This document shows, one piece after another, positions 9,416-17,920 of a stretch of 64,000 nt of DNA (its first letter is position 1; every line of letters begins with the position of its first letter). The stretch is taken from positions 99,919 to 163,918 of the forward strand of contig JBBFLE010000008.1 of assembly GCA_037481695.1 (NCBI GenBank), given 5' to 3'. A program made the position numbers and the translations under genes. The stretch comes from a bacterium. Its GTDB lineage: Bacteria > Desulfobacterota > Desulfocorpusculales > Desulfocorpusculum. Under the pieces are notes generated by a model. It worked only from the letters and a program-made list of their open reading frames with translations. It ran no database searches and was not told the origin of the DNA.

Positions 9416-9944
9416 GACAGGGAGCCTTGGCAGGGCGCTCAAGCACTATGGAGCTTTCTTGCTTTTCCTGGTGGGCACGATTCTCTCCTCCCGCCTCGGA
9501 TGGGCTGCGGGGGAAGAACTCCTCAAGGGATTCTGGGAATTCACCCGAGAGATGCTTCTGGTGCTTCCCTTTGTGTTCATTCTCATAGGGCTCATGGATG
9601 TTTGGATCCCCAAGAAAAGAGTCGAGGACGCCCTGGGGGAGGGCTCTGGGATAAGAGGAATCCTCCTTGTCATACTGCTGGCCTTTTTCAATGCAGGCCC
9701 TCTGTACGCGGCCTTTCCACTGGCCCTGATCCTAAGACAAAAAGGCTGCAGCCTAAGAAACATTTTCATTTTCCTGGGGGCCTTCTCCGCCTTGAAGATC
9801 CCCATGCTTTCCTTTGAGATGGGCTTCATGGGAGTAAAGTTTTCCCTGCTTAGGCTCCTTTTCACCCTGCCTGTTTTTGTGGGCATAGCAATTCTCTTGG
9901 AGGCCCTCTTGGGGAGAGACTATGAGATGAAGCTCCAAAATTGA
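9402..9944 (+). CDS. UPF0718/ArsP-type permease, second half
   Basis: A 180-residue membrane protein with about five hydrophobic helices and FFNAGPLYAAFPLALILRQKG (about 88-108), the counterpart of the PGFIAYP motif in the first half. A loop EDALGEGSG parallels LLGEGSG in the first half, showing the two are repeats of one fold. It starts inside the end of the first half-gene (14-base overlap, different frame), so coupling is likely. It is probably the second subunit of a heterodimeric permease rather than a broken gene, because both halves are intact and end cleanly. Confidence 0.75.
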   Translation: MPSSRTGSLGRALKHYGAFLLFLVGTILSSRLGWAAGEELLKGFWEFTREMLLVLPFVFILIGLMDVWIPKKRVEDALGEGSGIRGILLVILLAFFNAGPLYAAFPLALILRQKGCSLRNIFIFLGAFSALKIPMLSFEMGFMGVKFSLLRLLFTLPVFVGIAILLEALLGRDYEMKLQN

Positions 9945-10115
9945 TCCCAACACCCGGAGCTTAGCGGCAGCTTCCCCTCTCATGGATCAGGACCCTCTTG
10001 GGTTTTCAAAGAACAAACAAGCCTTGGGCCCTCCCACCCTTTGGCCACAGCATGAAGTTCTTTCTAAAGTTACCACTATTTCTTGCCGAAAAGATTCCAG
10101 GAAGTAAAAAAACAC

Positions 10116-10144
10116 TTGACAAGGAAAAAGGCCGATGGTAAAGC
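10116..10144 (+). promoter_or_regulatory. Candidate sigma70 promoter of the porin gene and its 200-base leader
   Basis: TTGACA (10116-10121) is followed after 17 bases by TAAAGC (10139-10144). The leader to 10352 has a GGGCCC...GGGCCC hairpin near 10160-10180 and a perfect Shine-Dalgarno sequence (AAGGAGGTGAT, 10254-10264) about 90 bases ahead of the porin start. The rest of the 408-base gap after the permease (from 9945) shows nothing recognisable. Confidence 0.45.
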
Positions 10145-10352
10145 TATCCTCACACTGGGCGGGCCCTGCGTTGAGGGCCCCTGGCTGTAGAGGGATTTTT
10201 CCTGCAGCGCATGATTTTTGTGATAAAGGACTTAGAAAAATCTCTTAGGGAGAAAGGAGGTGATGCAAAGGATTAAGGGAGTGTTTCTTGGCCTTCCTTG
10301 GGAGGGGAAGGTCGCATGTGGGTGCGAAGACCAAAGTAGAGGAGGGAAAGAC

Positions 10353-11885
10353 ATGAGAAAAACATTTTTGGCGCTTTTTGCCGGGCTTGCCCTGATTCTG
10401 GCCTTTACGGTTCCTGGCCAGGCTCAGAATGTGGGCAAGTATCTCGGCCAGGCCGACTTCAACATCAGGGGTGATTACTGGATTGCGGGCGGATCCAACG
10501 ACAACATGTTCGATTTCGACGATGATATCCATGATGCCCGCAGGTATCTGTATCAGCGTTTTCGCTGGTGGATAGACACCTCCATCGAGGGTAAGTACGG
10601 CGGCACCTTTGGCTTTGAGCATGACTGGATCTGGGGCTCCAACGTGACCCAGACTGGCACTGCGAACAACACAGCTGTTGGGGATGTGGCCAGGGGTGAT
10701 GACCTCAACAACACCAAGCTAAAGCATGCTTACATCTGGTTTTTGATCCCCGGAACCCCGGTGAAGGTCACGGCAGGTCTTCAGGGCTTTGGCGGTCTTG
10801 AGCCCAACAACATCATGTATGCCCGTGACGATTACTTTGGGGTGAGGCTGGATGCTCCCATCATCAAGAACGTGCTCAACGTCTCTGGATGGTGGATCAA
10901 GCTCAACGAGGGCGAGGGTTCCATTCTTACTGGCGCCACAGCCAGCCCGGTGAATCTCCATGATTTCGTAGGTGGAGCATACCACGGGGACAGGGACGAT
11001 GCTGATCTTTATCTGATCAACGTATCTGGTGCCCTGACCAAGTGGTTCCGCTTTGGGCAGTACAACCAGTGGGTGCATGTGGCAGAAGGTGGCCAGCACT
11101 GGCTGGATTTCGGTGCCAGGACCCAGCAGATCGGTGGCCGCTTTGGAGCCCAGATGATAGCCGGTGATTACCTGTGGCATGGTCTTTGGATCGCCATAGA
11201 GCCCACCATCGGCTCCCTGCCTGTTTATTTCAGAGCCCATGGGAACTACTTCTGGGGCACAACCAGGGAAGGCAACGACGATGTGCCGGGCATTGCTGCG
11301 GGCTATGCGCCCGTGCTGGATCCCAGTGGGTGGGCTGTTTTGGCCCATGCAGGTGTGAAGCCAGGCCCCTTTGACATAGGTATTAGGTTTGCATGGTTCA
11401 GCGGAGTGGACCTCGAGGACCTGGAAACTGACGGCAAGTGGAAGGGTTGGTCCAGCGTGGATGCATTCCACGGCCAGTTCGAGCTCTTCGAGGGCGGGTA
11501 CAAGAGCTGGTCCCAGGGCTGGTCCACTTACACCGGAGCTCCCCGCGGACATGCTTATGTTGCCCTGGATGCCACATGGCAGACCACCAAGCAGCTGAGC
11601 CTGAACCTGCTGGCTGGGTACATCTGGGCCACAAACAAATGGGACAAGCCCGTTGGCGCCTGGTTTGATCCCGATGGCGGCTCCAACTCCAGCAAGAGCC
11701 TGGGCTGGGAAGTGGATCTGACGGCTACCTACAAGATCTACCCCAACCTGACCCTGGATCTGATCGGTGCCTACTTCTTCGCAGGCAAGGGTCTGGATCA
11801 TGCTATTGTTTATGGTAACGTTCCTTCTATAGGCGGAGCTGACGATGCCTGGGAGCTCTTCTGGAGGCTGAGGTACGTGTTCTAA
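10353..11885 (+). CDS. Outer-membrane porin-like beta-barrel protein
   Basis: A 510-residue exported protein. The signal peptide is residues 1 to about 24 (MRKTFLALFAGLALIL, cleavage after GQA). The mature part is rich in Trp, Tyr, Gly and Asp with alternating hydrophobic strands and ends RLRYVF; a C-terminal Phe is the usual signal for barrel insertion. I chose ATG 10353 with GGAGGG upstream; the frame opens further back at 10260. Calcium-like acidic loops (DFDDDIHDARR) are visible near residues 50-60. The family is typical of abundant porins of sulfate reducers; specificity cannot be read. It is transcribed alone and ends at a strong terminator. Confidence 0.78.
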   Translation: MRKTFLALFAGLALILAFTVPGQAQNVGKYLGQADFNIRGDYWIAGGSNDNMFDFDDDIHDARRYLYQRFRWWIDTSIEGKYGGTFGFEHDWIWGSNVTQTGTANNTAVGDVARGDDLNNTKLKHAYIWFLIPGTPVKVTAGLQGFGGLEPNNIMYARDDYFGVRLDAPIIKNVLNVSGWWIKLNEGEGSILTGATASPVNLHDFVGGAYHGDRDDADLYLINVSGALTKWFRFGQYNQWVHVAEGGQHWLDFGARTQQIGGRFGAQMIAGDYLWHGLWIAIEPTIGSLPVYFRAHGNYFWGTTREGNDDVPGIAAGYAPVLDPSGWAVLAHAGVKPGPFDIGIRFAWFSGVDLEDLETDGKWKGWSSVDAFHGQFELFEGGYKSWSQGWSTYTGAPRGHAYVALDATWQTTKQLSLNLLAGYIWATNKWDKPVGAWFDPDGGSNSSKSLGWEVDLTATYKIYPNLTLDLIGAYFFAGKGLDHAIVYGNVPSIGGADDAWELFWRLRYVF

Positions 11886-11907
11886 AAGTCCCCATTGGGG
11901 CCAAAGC

Positions 11908-11936
11908 AAGGGGGGCCTCTGGGCCCCCCTTTTTTT
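11908..11936 (+). terminator. Intrinsic terminator of the porin gene
   Basis: A 10-bp stem AAGGGGGGCC / GGCCCCCCTT with a TCTG loop, followed by a T run to 11936. It sits 23 bases after the porin stop codon. Confidence 0.92.
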
Positions 11937-12035
11937 GTGGTATGTATAGGCCCTCCTGGTTGTTTTTGTGTTGCACTCTCTTAGAGGCATGCGATTCCCT
12001 CAACAAGGCCCTGAGCGGACTTTTCCCTTTGCATG

Positions 12036-12064
12036 TTGACTCTAACCTTCCTAGGGCGTACCAT
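12036..12064 (+). promoter_or_regulatory. Candidate promoter for the 12234 gene
   Basis: TTGACT (12036-12041) and TACCAT (12059-12064) with a 17-base spacer. No better match was seen in the gap. Confidence 0.35.
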
Positions 12065-12167
12065 CCCAACTTAGAGTTGATCATTGAGCCAGAGCTTAGT
12101 TGCCAGCCCGTAAACTTTCCGGGACAGGAGGTGTCAAAATAACAAAAATATTCATTGAAGGGGGCCA

Positions 12168-12203
12168 GCCCAAGCAGTTGCAGCCCGTCCACTTGGGCTT
12201 TTT
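12168..12203 (+). terminator. Terminator-like hairpin in the leader of the 12234 gene (possible attenuator)
   Basis: GCCCAAG (12168-12174) pairs with CTTGGGC (12192-12198) and is followed at once by TTTTT. It lies about 30 bases before the start of the next gene and downstream of its candidate promoter. A backup terminator for the porin is less likely because a strong one is already present at 11908. Confidence 0.45.
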
Positions 12204-12233
12204 AGGCCAAGCTTTCCCAGGAGGTCTTCTCCC

Positions 12234-14141
12234 ATGAAGAGAAAACAGCGCAACTTTCTTTTTGCCGGGTTCCTGTTGGCAGCCACGGCCCTTCCCTTTG
12301 GGGTTCAGGCAGCCACGGTTCGCGTGGCCATACTGCCTTTCCAGGTTCACAGCGGCGAGGACCTGAGCTATCTCCAGAGGGGCATCCAGGACATGCTCTC
12401 CACCAGAGTCTCCCAGCAGGGAGCCGTACAGGTGGTGGATCGAGGCCAGATAGCCTCTCTTGAGAAGGAACTGGCCTCCGCAGTGGATGTCTCCAAGGCC
12501 GCTGCCTTGGGCTCCAAGCTGGGGGCTGATTTCGTGGTCTTTGGGAGCATCTCCAAGTTGGGGACCCACGTGAGTCTAGACGGCCAGGTGGTGGACGTGA
12601 AGGCACGTGCAACCAAGGCCAGTCTGGCAGCAGAGGCACCCAACCTGGACGGGGTAATACCCCAGGTGAGCCGCCTTGCCCAGGAAATAAGGGCCGCTGC
12701 CCTGGGACAGGCCCAGCCTGCTGCCAGGGGCGTACAGCAGAGCCAAGCGGCTCCCACTGCTTCTACCCAGCCAGCTGCGGGGCTTCCCCAGCAGCAGCTC
12801 GTTGCCCCTGCTCCTGGAGTCACATATCCGGTTCCTCCCGGTGGTTACCCGGTGCCTCCTGGAGGATTCACAGGGGGGAAGGCCGAAGAACTCTTCAGCC
12901 GTTCCGATGAGGAAGGAGGCGTGATAGTGAATCAGGGCCCGAGCATAAATCCGGCCTTCATCATGGCCTACCAGGCTGACAAGATGAGAAGGGGTTATGT
13001 GAAGACCCCAGAGCTTAACCTCTCAGATATCCAATCCTTGGATGTGGGTGATTTGGATGGGGATGGAGCCAATGAAGTCGCCATAGCAGACGAAGAGAAG
13101 CTCCACATTTACAAGGACATCTTTGGAGATCCCAGCAAGAAGGTGGTTCTGACCCCTGTTCCTAGGCATGCAAAGATCCTCTCCATAGATGTGGCGGATG
13201 TGAATCGAAACGGCACTGCCGAGATCTATGTAACAGCCATAGTGGAAAAGGGTGAGACCATAGCCTCCGCCATAGTGGAGTACAGAGACGGGAAGTATCA
13301 GGTCATAGCCAAAGACGTACCTTATTTCTTCAGGGTCCTAAGGAGCACTCAGGAGGGACAGATCCTCTTCGGCCAGGAAAAAAGACAGCGTTTCATGGCA
13401 GATCGGGCCAGGGATTCCATGTTCAATCCCTTCTTGAGCCCAGTGCGCCTCAGATGGGAAGGTGGAAAGCTGGTGGCCGGGGAGGAGCTGACCCTGAAAG
13501 ATCCTGTGTGTATCCTGGGGCTCACTGCGGTGGATGTGGATAGAGACGGCACAGACGAGTACCTTGGCTTCGACCAGAGGGACTATCTCAAGCTCTACAA
13601 CGCCAAGGGGGGCATAGTCTGGGTCAGCTCAGATCCTTACGGCCGCACGGCCAATTTCTTCCTCAAAGATTTCAAGCAAGAGTTTCCCAGTACCGTGGAC
13701 GCTCCGGACCCGAGGGTCTGGCTGCCCCCCAGGATAGTCACAGTGGACCTGGACGGGGACGGCATAGAAGAGGTGGTGGTTTGTCACAACTACGAGCCAC
13801 TCAAGCTCCTGGCCAACTCCCGATTCTTCACCAAGAGCGCGGTCTTCAGCCTCTCATGGGACGGTGTGGACTTCATGGAAAACTGGCGCACCAGGGAGAT
13901 GAAGGGATATGTGGCCGACTATCAGGTCAAGGACGTAGATGGGGACGGCAAACCAGAACTGCTGGTGGGGCTTGTGTACAAGAGGGGAACCATGGATTAT
14001 CTTAAGACCAACGCTGCCTTGATAGCCTTCCAGCTAAACGTGGAGAAGGCCAAGACCCCCATGGAGAGGGCCTTGAAGATGCCCGCTGCGCCCCCACCCA
14101 AAAAAGAAGATGGATCCATATTCCCCACAATTAAGTTTTGA
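12234..14141 (+). CDS. Secreted CsgG/TolB-like protein with FG-GAP/VCBS-type repeats
   Basis: A 635-residue exported protein with a signal peptide (about 1-26, ending VQA). Residues about 27-155 are a CsgG/FlgO-like domain (VRVAILPFQVHSGEDLSYL; GSKLGADFVVFGSI), found in envelope proteins. A Pro/Gln/Ala-rich linker (about 160-215) follows. The C-terminal part has five Asp-rich repeats of the FG-GAP/VCBS type: DVGDLDGDGANEVAIA, DVNRNGTAEIYV, DVDRDGTDEYLG, DLDGDGIEEVVV and DVDGDGKPELLVG, each a likely Ca2+ loop of a beta-propeller. GGAGG precedes the ATG. The function is unknown; a periplasmic or outer-membrane scaffold is likely. Confidence 0.82.
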   Translation: MKRKQRNFLFAGFLLAATALPFGVQAATVRVAILPFQVHSGEDLSYLQRGIQDMLSTRVSQQGAVQVVDRGQIASLEKELASAVDVSKAAALGSKLGADFVVFGSISKLGTHVSLDGQVVDVKARATKASLAAEAPNLDGVIPQVSRLAQEIRAAALGQAQPAARGVQQSQAAPTASTQPAAGLPQQQLVAPAPGVTYPVPPGGYPVPPGGFTGGKAEELFSRSDEEGGVIVNQGPSINPAFIMAYQADKMRRGYVKTPELNLSDIQSLDVGDLDGDGANEVAIADEEKLHIYKDIFGDPSKKVVLTPVPRHAKILSIDVADVNRNGTAEIYVTAIVEKGETIASAIVEYRDGKYQVIAKDVPYFFRVLRSTQEGQILFGQEKRQRFMADRARDSMFNPFLSPVRLRWEGGKLVAGEELTLKDPVCILGLTAVDVDRDGTDEYLGFDQRDYLKLYNAKGGIVWVSSDPYGRTANFFLKDFKQEFPSTVDAPDPRVWLPPRIVTVDLDGDGIEEVVVCHNYEPLKLLANSRFFTKSAVFSLSWDGVDFMENWRTREMKGYVADYQVKDVDGDGKPELLVGLVYKRGTMDYLKTNAALIAFQLNVEKAKTPMERALKMPAAPPPKKEDGSIFPTIKF

Positions 14142-14170
14142 ACAAGACCCAAAGGAAAGATTCGGGTCAT

Positions 14171-14205
14171 CGGGCGGGTAACACAACCCGCCCGAGGATT
14201 TTTGG
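14171..14205 (+). terminator. Hairpin terminator after the FG-GAP protein gene
   Basis: A 9-bp perfect stem CGGGCGGGT / ACCCGCCCG with a 6-base loop, then a short weak T tract (ATTTTT). It lies between this plus-strand gene and the convergent patatin gene. Confidence 0.65.
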
Positions 14206-14328
14206 AGCAATTGCCACAGGCTGGCCTAATCCAGGAGATGCGCTTCGGCAAACACCGGCCCCTGGAATCCCAAGGATGGCCCCACGGGCACCCAGAAGGC
14301 TCCTTTTTTACTAAGAACCTGACAAGGA

Positions 14329-15354
14329 TCAACCCTTTTGAATCACATGGGGCCTTCTTGAACCAACACGCTCCATCCCCAAGGCCCTCATGATTTCGGG
14401 AAGTTTTTCCCTGGCTGCCTTTTCTCCAATGGCCACATAGTCTGGCATCTTTTGGAAATCATACCACTTGATGTTGCCCACTCCTGGATGGATGAGTATG
14501 TCTGCTCTTTGGGTTTGAATCCTGGTCAGTTCTGCCGCCATGATGTCGTCCGCCCTGAACAAGACCTCTATGCCGGAGAGTCCCTCCACATCCTCCCCAA
14601 TGCACTTCTCAACATTTACTGCCAGGACCAGATCCGCCCCCAGGCTTTTTGCCGCTTCCACAGGGACCATGGCCACCACCCCGCCGTCCACAAGGAGCCT
14701 TCCTCCCAATCTGACTGCCTCAACCACCCCCGGGTAAGTACAGCTGGCATATACAGCATCTCTGAGAGAACCCTCCTTGAGGAGCACTCCCTCACCGGTT
14801 TCCAAGTCCGTTGCCATGGCGGCAAAGGGTATCCGCGTGCCCTCCATGCGCAGATCCGGAATAAAATAGGCCAGATTCTCCAGAAACTCCTCCCTAGATA
14901 TCAGGTAAGGCCGGGTAAGGGCCATGGCCAGCAAGAACTCCTTCTTGATAAAAGAAGCTATGCGGCTAAAAAGCGGGGCGTCCTTGGCTCCATCTGCCTG
15001 AGCCATCAGGTTGAACCGGGCTCTTCGGAAGGTGTCGCTAGAAAGGTAGCTCTTGATCCTCTCCTCCAGCCTTCGCCCGCTAAGAGAAAGGGCATAAAAC
15101 GCTCCCACCAGGGCACCTATGCTGGTGCCTGCAACACACGAGACCTGGATCCCCGCATCTTCCAGTACCTTGAGCACACCCACATGAATGCCTCCCCTGG
15201 CCCCTCCACCACCCAGAGCCAGGCCCAGTTTGGGCTGCCTCTTTCTGCGGAAAATCACTTTTCTGCCCCTTTTCCCAAACTTCCCACAAGCCTTCAATCC
15301 CCAGGAGAGTCTACCCGGATTCATGTAAGTAGAAAAGGTCAAACCCCGGGGCAC
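14329..15354 (-). CDS. Patatin-like phospholipase (RssA/NTE type)
   Basis: A hydrolase of about 330 residues acting on lysophospholipids or acyl esters. The oxyanion-hole glycines LGGGGARGG (about residues 47-55), the nucleophile elbow GTSIG (about 81-85) and the catalytic DGG (LVDGGVVAMVPVEAA, about 207-221) are all present, so the Ser-Asp dyad looks intact. No signal peptide is seen. The N-terminal 40 residues are basic and poorly conserved; an internal ATG at 15324 is another possible start, and neither has a good ribosome-binding site. It is a stand-alone gene converging on the previous one. Confidence 0.85.
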   Translation of the reverse strand: MPRGLTFSTYMNPGRLSWGLKACGKFGKRGRKVIFRRKRQPKLGLALGGGGARGGIHVGVLKVLEDAGIQVSCVAGTSIGALVGAFYALSLSGRRLEERIKSYLSSDTFRRARFNLMAQADGAKDAPLFSRIASFIKKEFLLAMALTRPYLISREEFLENLAYFIPDLRMEGTRIPFAAMATDLETGEGVLLKEGSLRDAVYASCTYPGVVEAVRLGGRLLVDGGVVAMVPVEAAKSLGADLVLAVNVEKCIGEDVEGLSGIEVLFRADDIMAAELTRIQTQRADILIHPGVGNIKWYDFQKMPDYVAIGEKAAREKLPEIMRALGMERVGSRRPHVIQKG

Positions 15355-15509
15355 AGCAAAGCAAAAGGATGAAAACTTAGCCTCTTACCCTGCCCTTCAT
15401 ACATGTTTTGCAGCGGGACACCCTGGATCTTGGGCCACCCAGGGGCTATGCTCAATGTACATGTGTAGTTTTGATATCCTGTGGGGAATTTCTTCTGGGG
15501 GAGACTCAT

Positions 15510-16115
15510 ATGGTTTCTTTCGGCCTGATGTACGATTTTTTCATGGAGCCTCTAGATGCTCTCAAGGTTAAAGCTTGGCGCAGGTGGGTGGTTTCGGTCC
15601 AGGGGGAAAGGGTATTGGAGATCGGGGTGGGAACAGGTCTTAATCTTCCAAGATACCAGGCCAGCAAGAAGCTTTTTGTCCTGGATCCCAGAAGAGATTT
15701 TCTGATCAGGGCCCGCAGGAGGGCCAGAGCTTCCAGTTTCAATAGATCCCCTGAGTTCATGCAGGCAATGGGCGAGGGCCTTCCTTTCCAGAATGGGGTT
15801 TTCGACGCAGCAGTCTTTTCCTGGGTTCTTTGCACGGTTTTGGATCCCATGAGCACACTTCAGGAGATAAGCCGCGTGTTGAAGCCAGGAGGGACCATCA
15901 GGTTACTGGAGCATGTGAGGCTTAAAGGCGGATTGCCTGCCCTTTTCCAGGACCTCATGACCCCTGCCTGGAGCAGGCTTGCCGGTGGTTGCCATCTCAA
16001 CCGAGACGCAGTCCATCTGGTTCATGAGGCAGGATTTAAGAACGTGCAGGTAGTGCAAATGCTGGGGAAAATGGTCGTGGGCATAGAGGCCTTCAAACCG
16101 CTTGGAAACCTCTGA
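15510..16115 (+). CDS. Class I SAM-dependent methyltransferase (UbiE/phospholipid methyltransferase type)
   Basis: A 201-residue protein with the motif I glycine-rich loop VLEIGVGTGLNL (about 33-44), the acidic residue after strand 2 (VLDPRRDF), motif IV-like FDAAVFSWVLCTV and the post-motif LKPGGTIRLLEHV. This is typical of small-molecule or lipid methyltransferases. I set the start at ATG 15510 because GGGGGAG lies just upstream and because homologous folds start with a short YDFFMEPL-type helix; the frame runs back to 15408. The substrate cannot be told. Confidence 0.82.
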   Translation: MVSFGLMYDFFMEPLDALKVKAWRRWVVSVQGERVLEIGVGTGLNLPRYQASKKLFVLDPRRDFLIRARRRARASSFNRSPEFMQAMGEGLPFQNGVFDAAVFSWVLCTVLDPMSTLQEISRVLKPGGTIRLLEHVRLKGGLPALFQDLMTPAWSRLAGGCHLNRDAVHLVHEAGFKNVQVVQMLGKMVVGIEAFKPLGNL

Positions 16116-16293
16116 TGGTCCTGCCCAATGACATGCCTCACGAGAAAGACCCCACCAGGAGGCCTTCCATCCAGAGAAGATGCGGAACATGTCATTTCTG
16201 GGGCTTGCGCCATGGCGCGCGCAACCTGGGATATTGATGTCTGGATACGACCTAGACGGGCCAGAGGTGTCTTCTGCCAGGTTTTGGGTAAGG

Positions 16294-16316
16294 GGGGGAT
16301 CTCTGGAGGATCCCCC
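16294..16316. terminator. GC hairpin between convergent genes
   Basis: GGGGGATC / GATCCCCC with a 7-base loop, just after the rubrerythrin stop codon. There is no T run on either side, so it may stabilise message ends rather than terminate on its own. The remainder of the 210-base gap shows nothing else. Confidence 0.45.
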
Positions 16317-16327
16317 ATTCATGTTCT

Positions 16328-16825
16328 TTACTCGATCTTCTTAAAAGCCTTGGCCTTGGCCCCACATACCGGGCATGTATCAGGTGCTTCCCCTTCTGCC
16401 GTGTGCCCGCAGATGGTGCAGACCCAGTAAGGATAGGTCTCCTGGGCTTTCCCCAGGTTGTCCAGCAGTTTCTGGTAAAGGGCCGCGTGGGTCTTTTCCA
16501 CCTCATTGGCATAGGTGAAGGTCCTTTCCGCCTCCTTGTTCCCCTCTGCCTTGGCAGCCTCTATCATCTCCGGGTACATCTTCTTGAACTCGTGGGTCTC
16601 CCCTGCGATGGCCTCCTGGAGGTTCTCCTTTGTACTCCTGATGCCTTTCATGGCCCTTAGGTGATTGTGGGCGTGGACGGTCTCGGCCTCGGCCGCAGCG
16701 CGAAATAGCCTGGCAGCCTGTACATAGCCCTCTTTCTCGGCCTGTGCGGCAAAGGCCAGGTACTTCCTGTTGGCTTGTGACTCACCTGCAAAGGCCTCCT
16801 TCAGGTACTGCTCGCTTTTTCCCAT
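16328..16825 (-). CDS. rbr: Rubrerythrin
   Basis: A 165-residue non-heme iron peroxidase that reduces hydrogen peroxide in anaerobes. The N-terminal ferritin-like four-helix domain carries the di-iron ligands in EAFAGESQANRKYL, EAETVHAHNH and EVEKTHAALY. The C-terminal rubredoxin domain has both CxxC pairs (CTICGH and CPVCGA). Length and domain order are standard. It lies 49 bases downstream of cydB on the same strand, so it is probably the last gene of an Rrf2-controlled oxygen-defence operon. GGAGG precedes the ATG. Confidence 0.95.
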   Translation of the reverse strand: MGKSEQYLKEAFAGESQANRKYLAFAAQAEKEGYVQAARLFRAAAEAETVHAHNHLRAMKGIRSTKENLQEAIAGETHEFKKMYPEMIEAAKAEGNKEAERTFTYANEVEKTHAALYQKLLDNLGKAQETYPYWVCTICGHTAEGEAPDTCPVCGAKAKAFKKIE

Positions 16826-16874
16826 TTCTCTTTCCTCCTTGGATATGGATTTAAGGAACTCGGGCGGCTCCTTT

Positions 16875-17900
16875 CTAATAGGCTTCGCCTGAAGCTGTAC
16901 CCTGTTGGGCGCTCCTGGTCAAAAACAGCCTATAAGCCCATGCCTGATAGATTATCACTATGGGGACAAAAACCAATGCCACTGCAAGCATTATCTTCAG
17001 CGTCAAAGCACTTGATGCAGAGTTATGGATCGTCAGGCTGTATGCTGCATCCAGGCTGGAGGGGATCATGGCCGGATACATGCCCACCACTCCGAAAAGA
17101 GTGGCACAGGCGATGGCCATCCCTGAGAAGGCCCAGGCCCTCCACCACTGTCGCCTGCCCAGACTCAAACGGGACAAGACCAGCCCGGCCATGGCCAATG
17201 CTGGCAAGACAAGAAGAACTGGATATGACAGATAATTCTCATAGAGGCTAGTGGCCTGGGCTGTAAAAGCTAAGAAAGATGCAGCTACTGCCAGTAGCAA
17301 AATCCAGATCCTGCGGGCCATTCGAGCAGATGAATCCTGCAAAGAAGCCCCCGTGCGTATACATAACCAAAGAGCTCCATGATGGGCAAACAAAAGCACG
17401 AAGAGCACTCCTCCCAAGAGTCCGTAGGGATTCAGAAGGGTAAGGATGGTTCCCTGGAAGATCCCCTCCCGATCAATGGGGATCCCCTGGAACAGGTTGG
17501 AAAAGGCCACTCCCAAAAGCAGAGCCGGGACGAAACTTCCAAGGAACAGACACCCATCCCAAAGCTTTTTCCAAGCAGCATTTTCCAGCTTTGCTCTGAA
17601 TTCCAAGGCCACGGCCCTGAGAATCAGGGCAAACAGAAGAAGCATCAAGGGACTGTAAAGGGCGCTGAACATGACCGCGTAAGTGCTCGGGAAGGCTGCA
17701 AAGGTTACACCCCCTGCAGTGATGAGCCACACCTCATTGCCGTCCCAGAAAGGGGCCATGGATTCGTAGATAGCCTTTCGATTCTCCTCGCTTTTCCCCA
17801 AAAGGGGTGAAATGGTCCCTATTCCAAGATCAAAACCATCCAACACGAAGTAAACGGCCCAAAGAATACCCCACAGAAGAAACCAAACTGTCTCCAGCAT
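16875..17900 (-). CDS. cydB: Cytochrome bd oxidase subunit II
   Basis: A 341-residue membrane subunit of the quinol oxidase that reduces oxygen to water. It opens with VWFLLWGILWAVYFVLDGFD and has the family hallmark WDGNEVWLITAGGVTFAAFP (about 57-76) and about eight helices. The open frame extends to 18401, but ATG 17900 has GAGGAGG upstream and gives the usual N-terminus; the longer version would overlap cydA. It follows cydA by 20 bases. Confidence 0.94.
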   Translation of the reverse strand: MLETVWFLLWGILWAVYFVLDGFDLGIGTISPLLGKSEENRKAIYESMAPFWDGNEVWLITAGGVTFAAFPSTYAVMFSALYSPLMLLLFALILRAVALEFRAKLENAAWKKLWDGCLFLGSFVPALLLGVAFSNLFQGIPIDREGIFQGTILTLLNPYGLLGGVLFVLLFAHHGALWLCIRTGASLQDSSARMARRIWILLLAVAASFLAFTAQATSLYENYLSYPVLLVLPALAMAGLVLSRLSLGRRQWWRAWAFSGMAIACATLFGVVGMYPAMIPSSLDAAYSLTIHNSASSALTLKIMLAVALVFVPIVIIYQAWAYRLFLTRSAQQGTASGEAY

Positions 17901-17920
17901 GGCTGAGGCCTCCTCTTTCT

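Noticed and set aside
10719..11990. 423-residue minus-strand frame opposite the porin
   Set aside because: Antisense to a convincing signal-peptide porin and crossing its terminator; the long frame comes from GC-rich codon bias.
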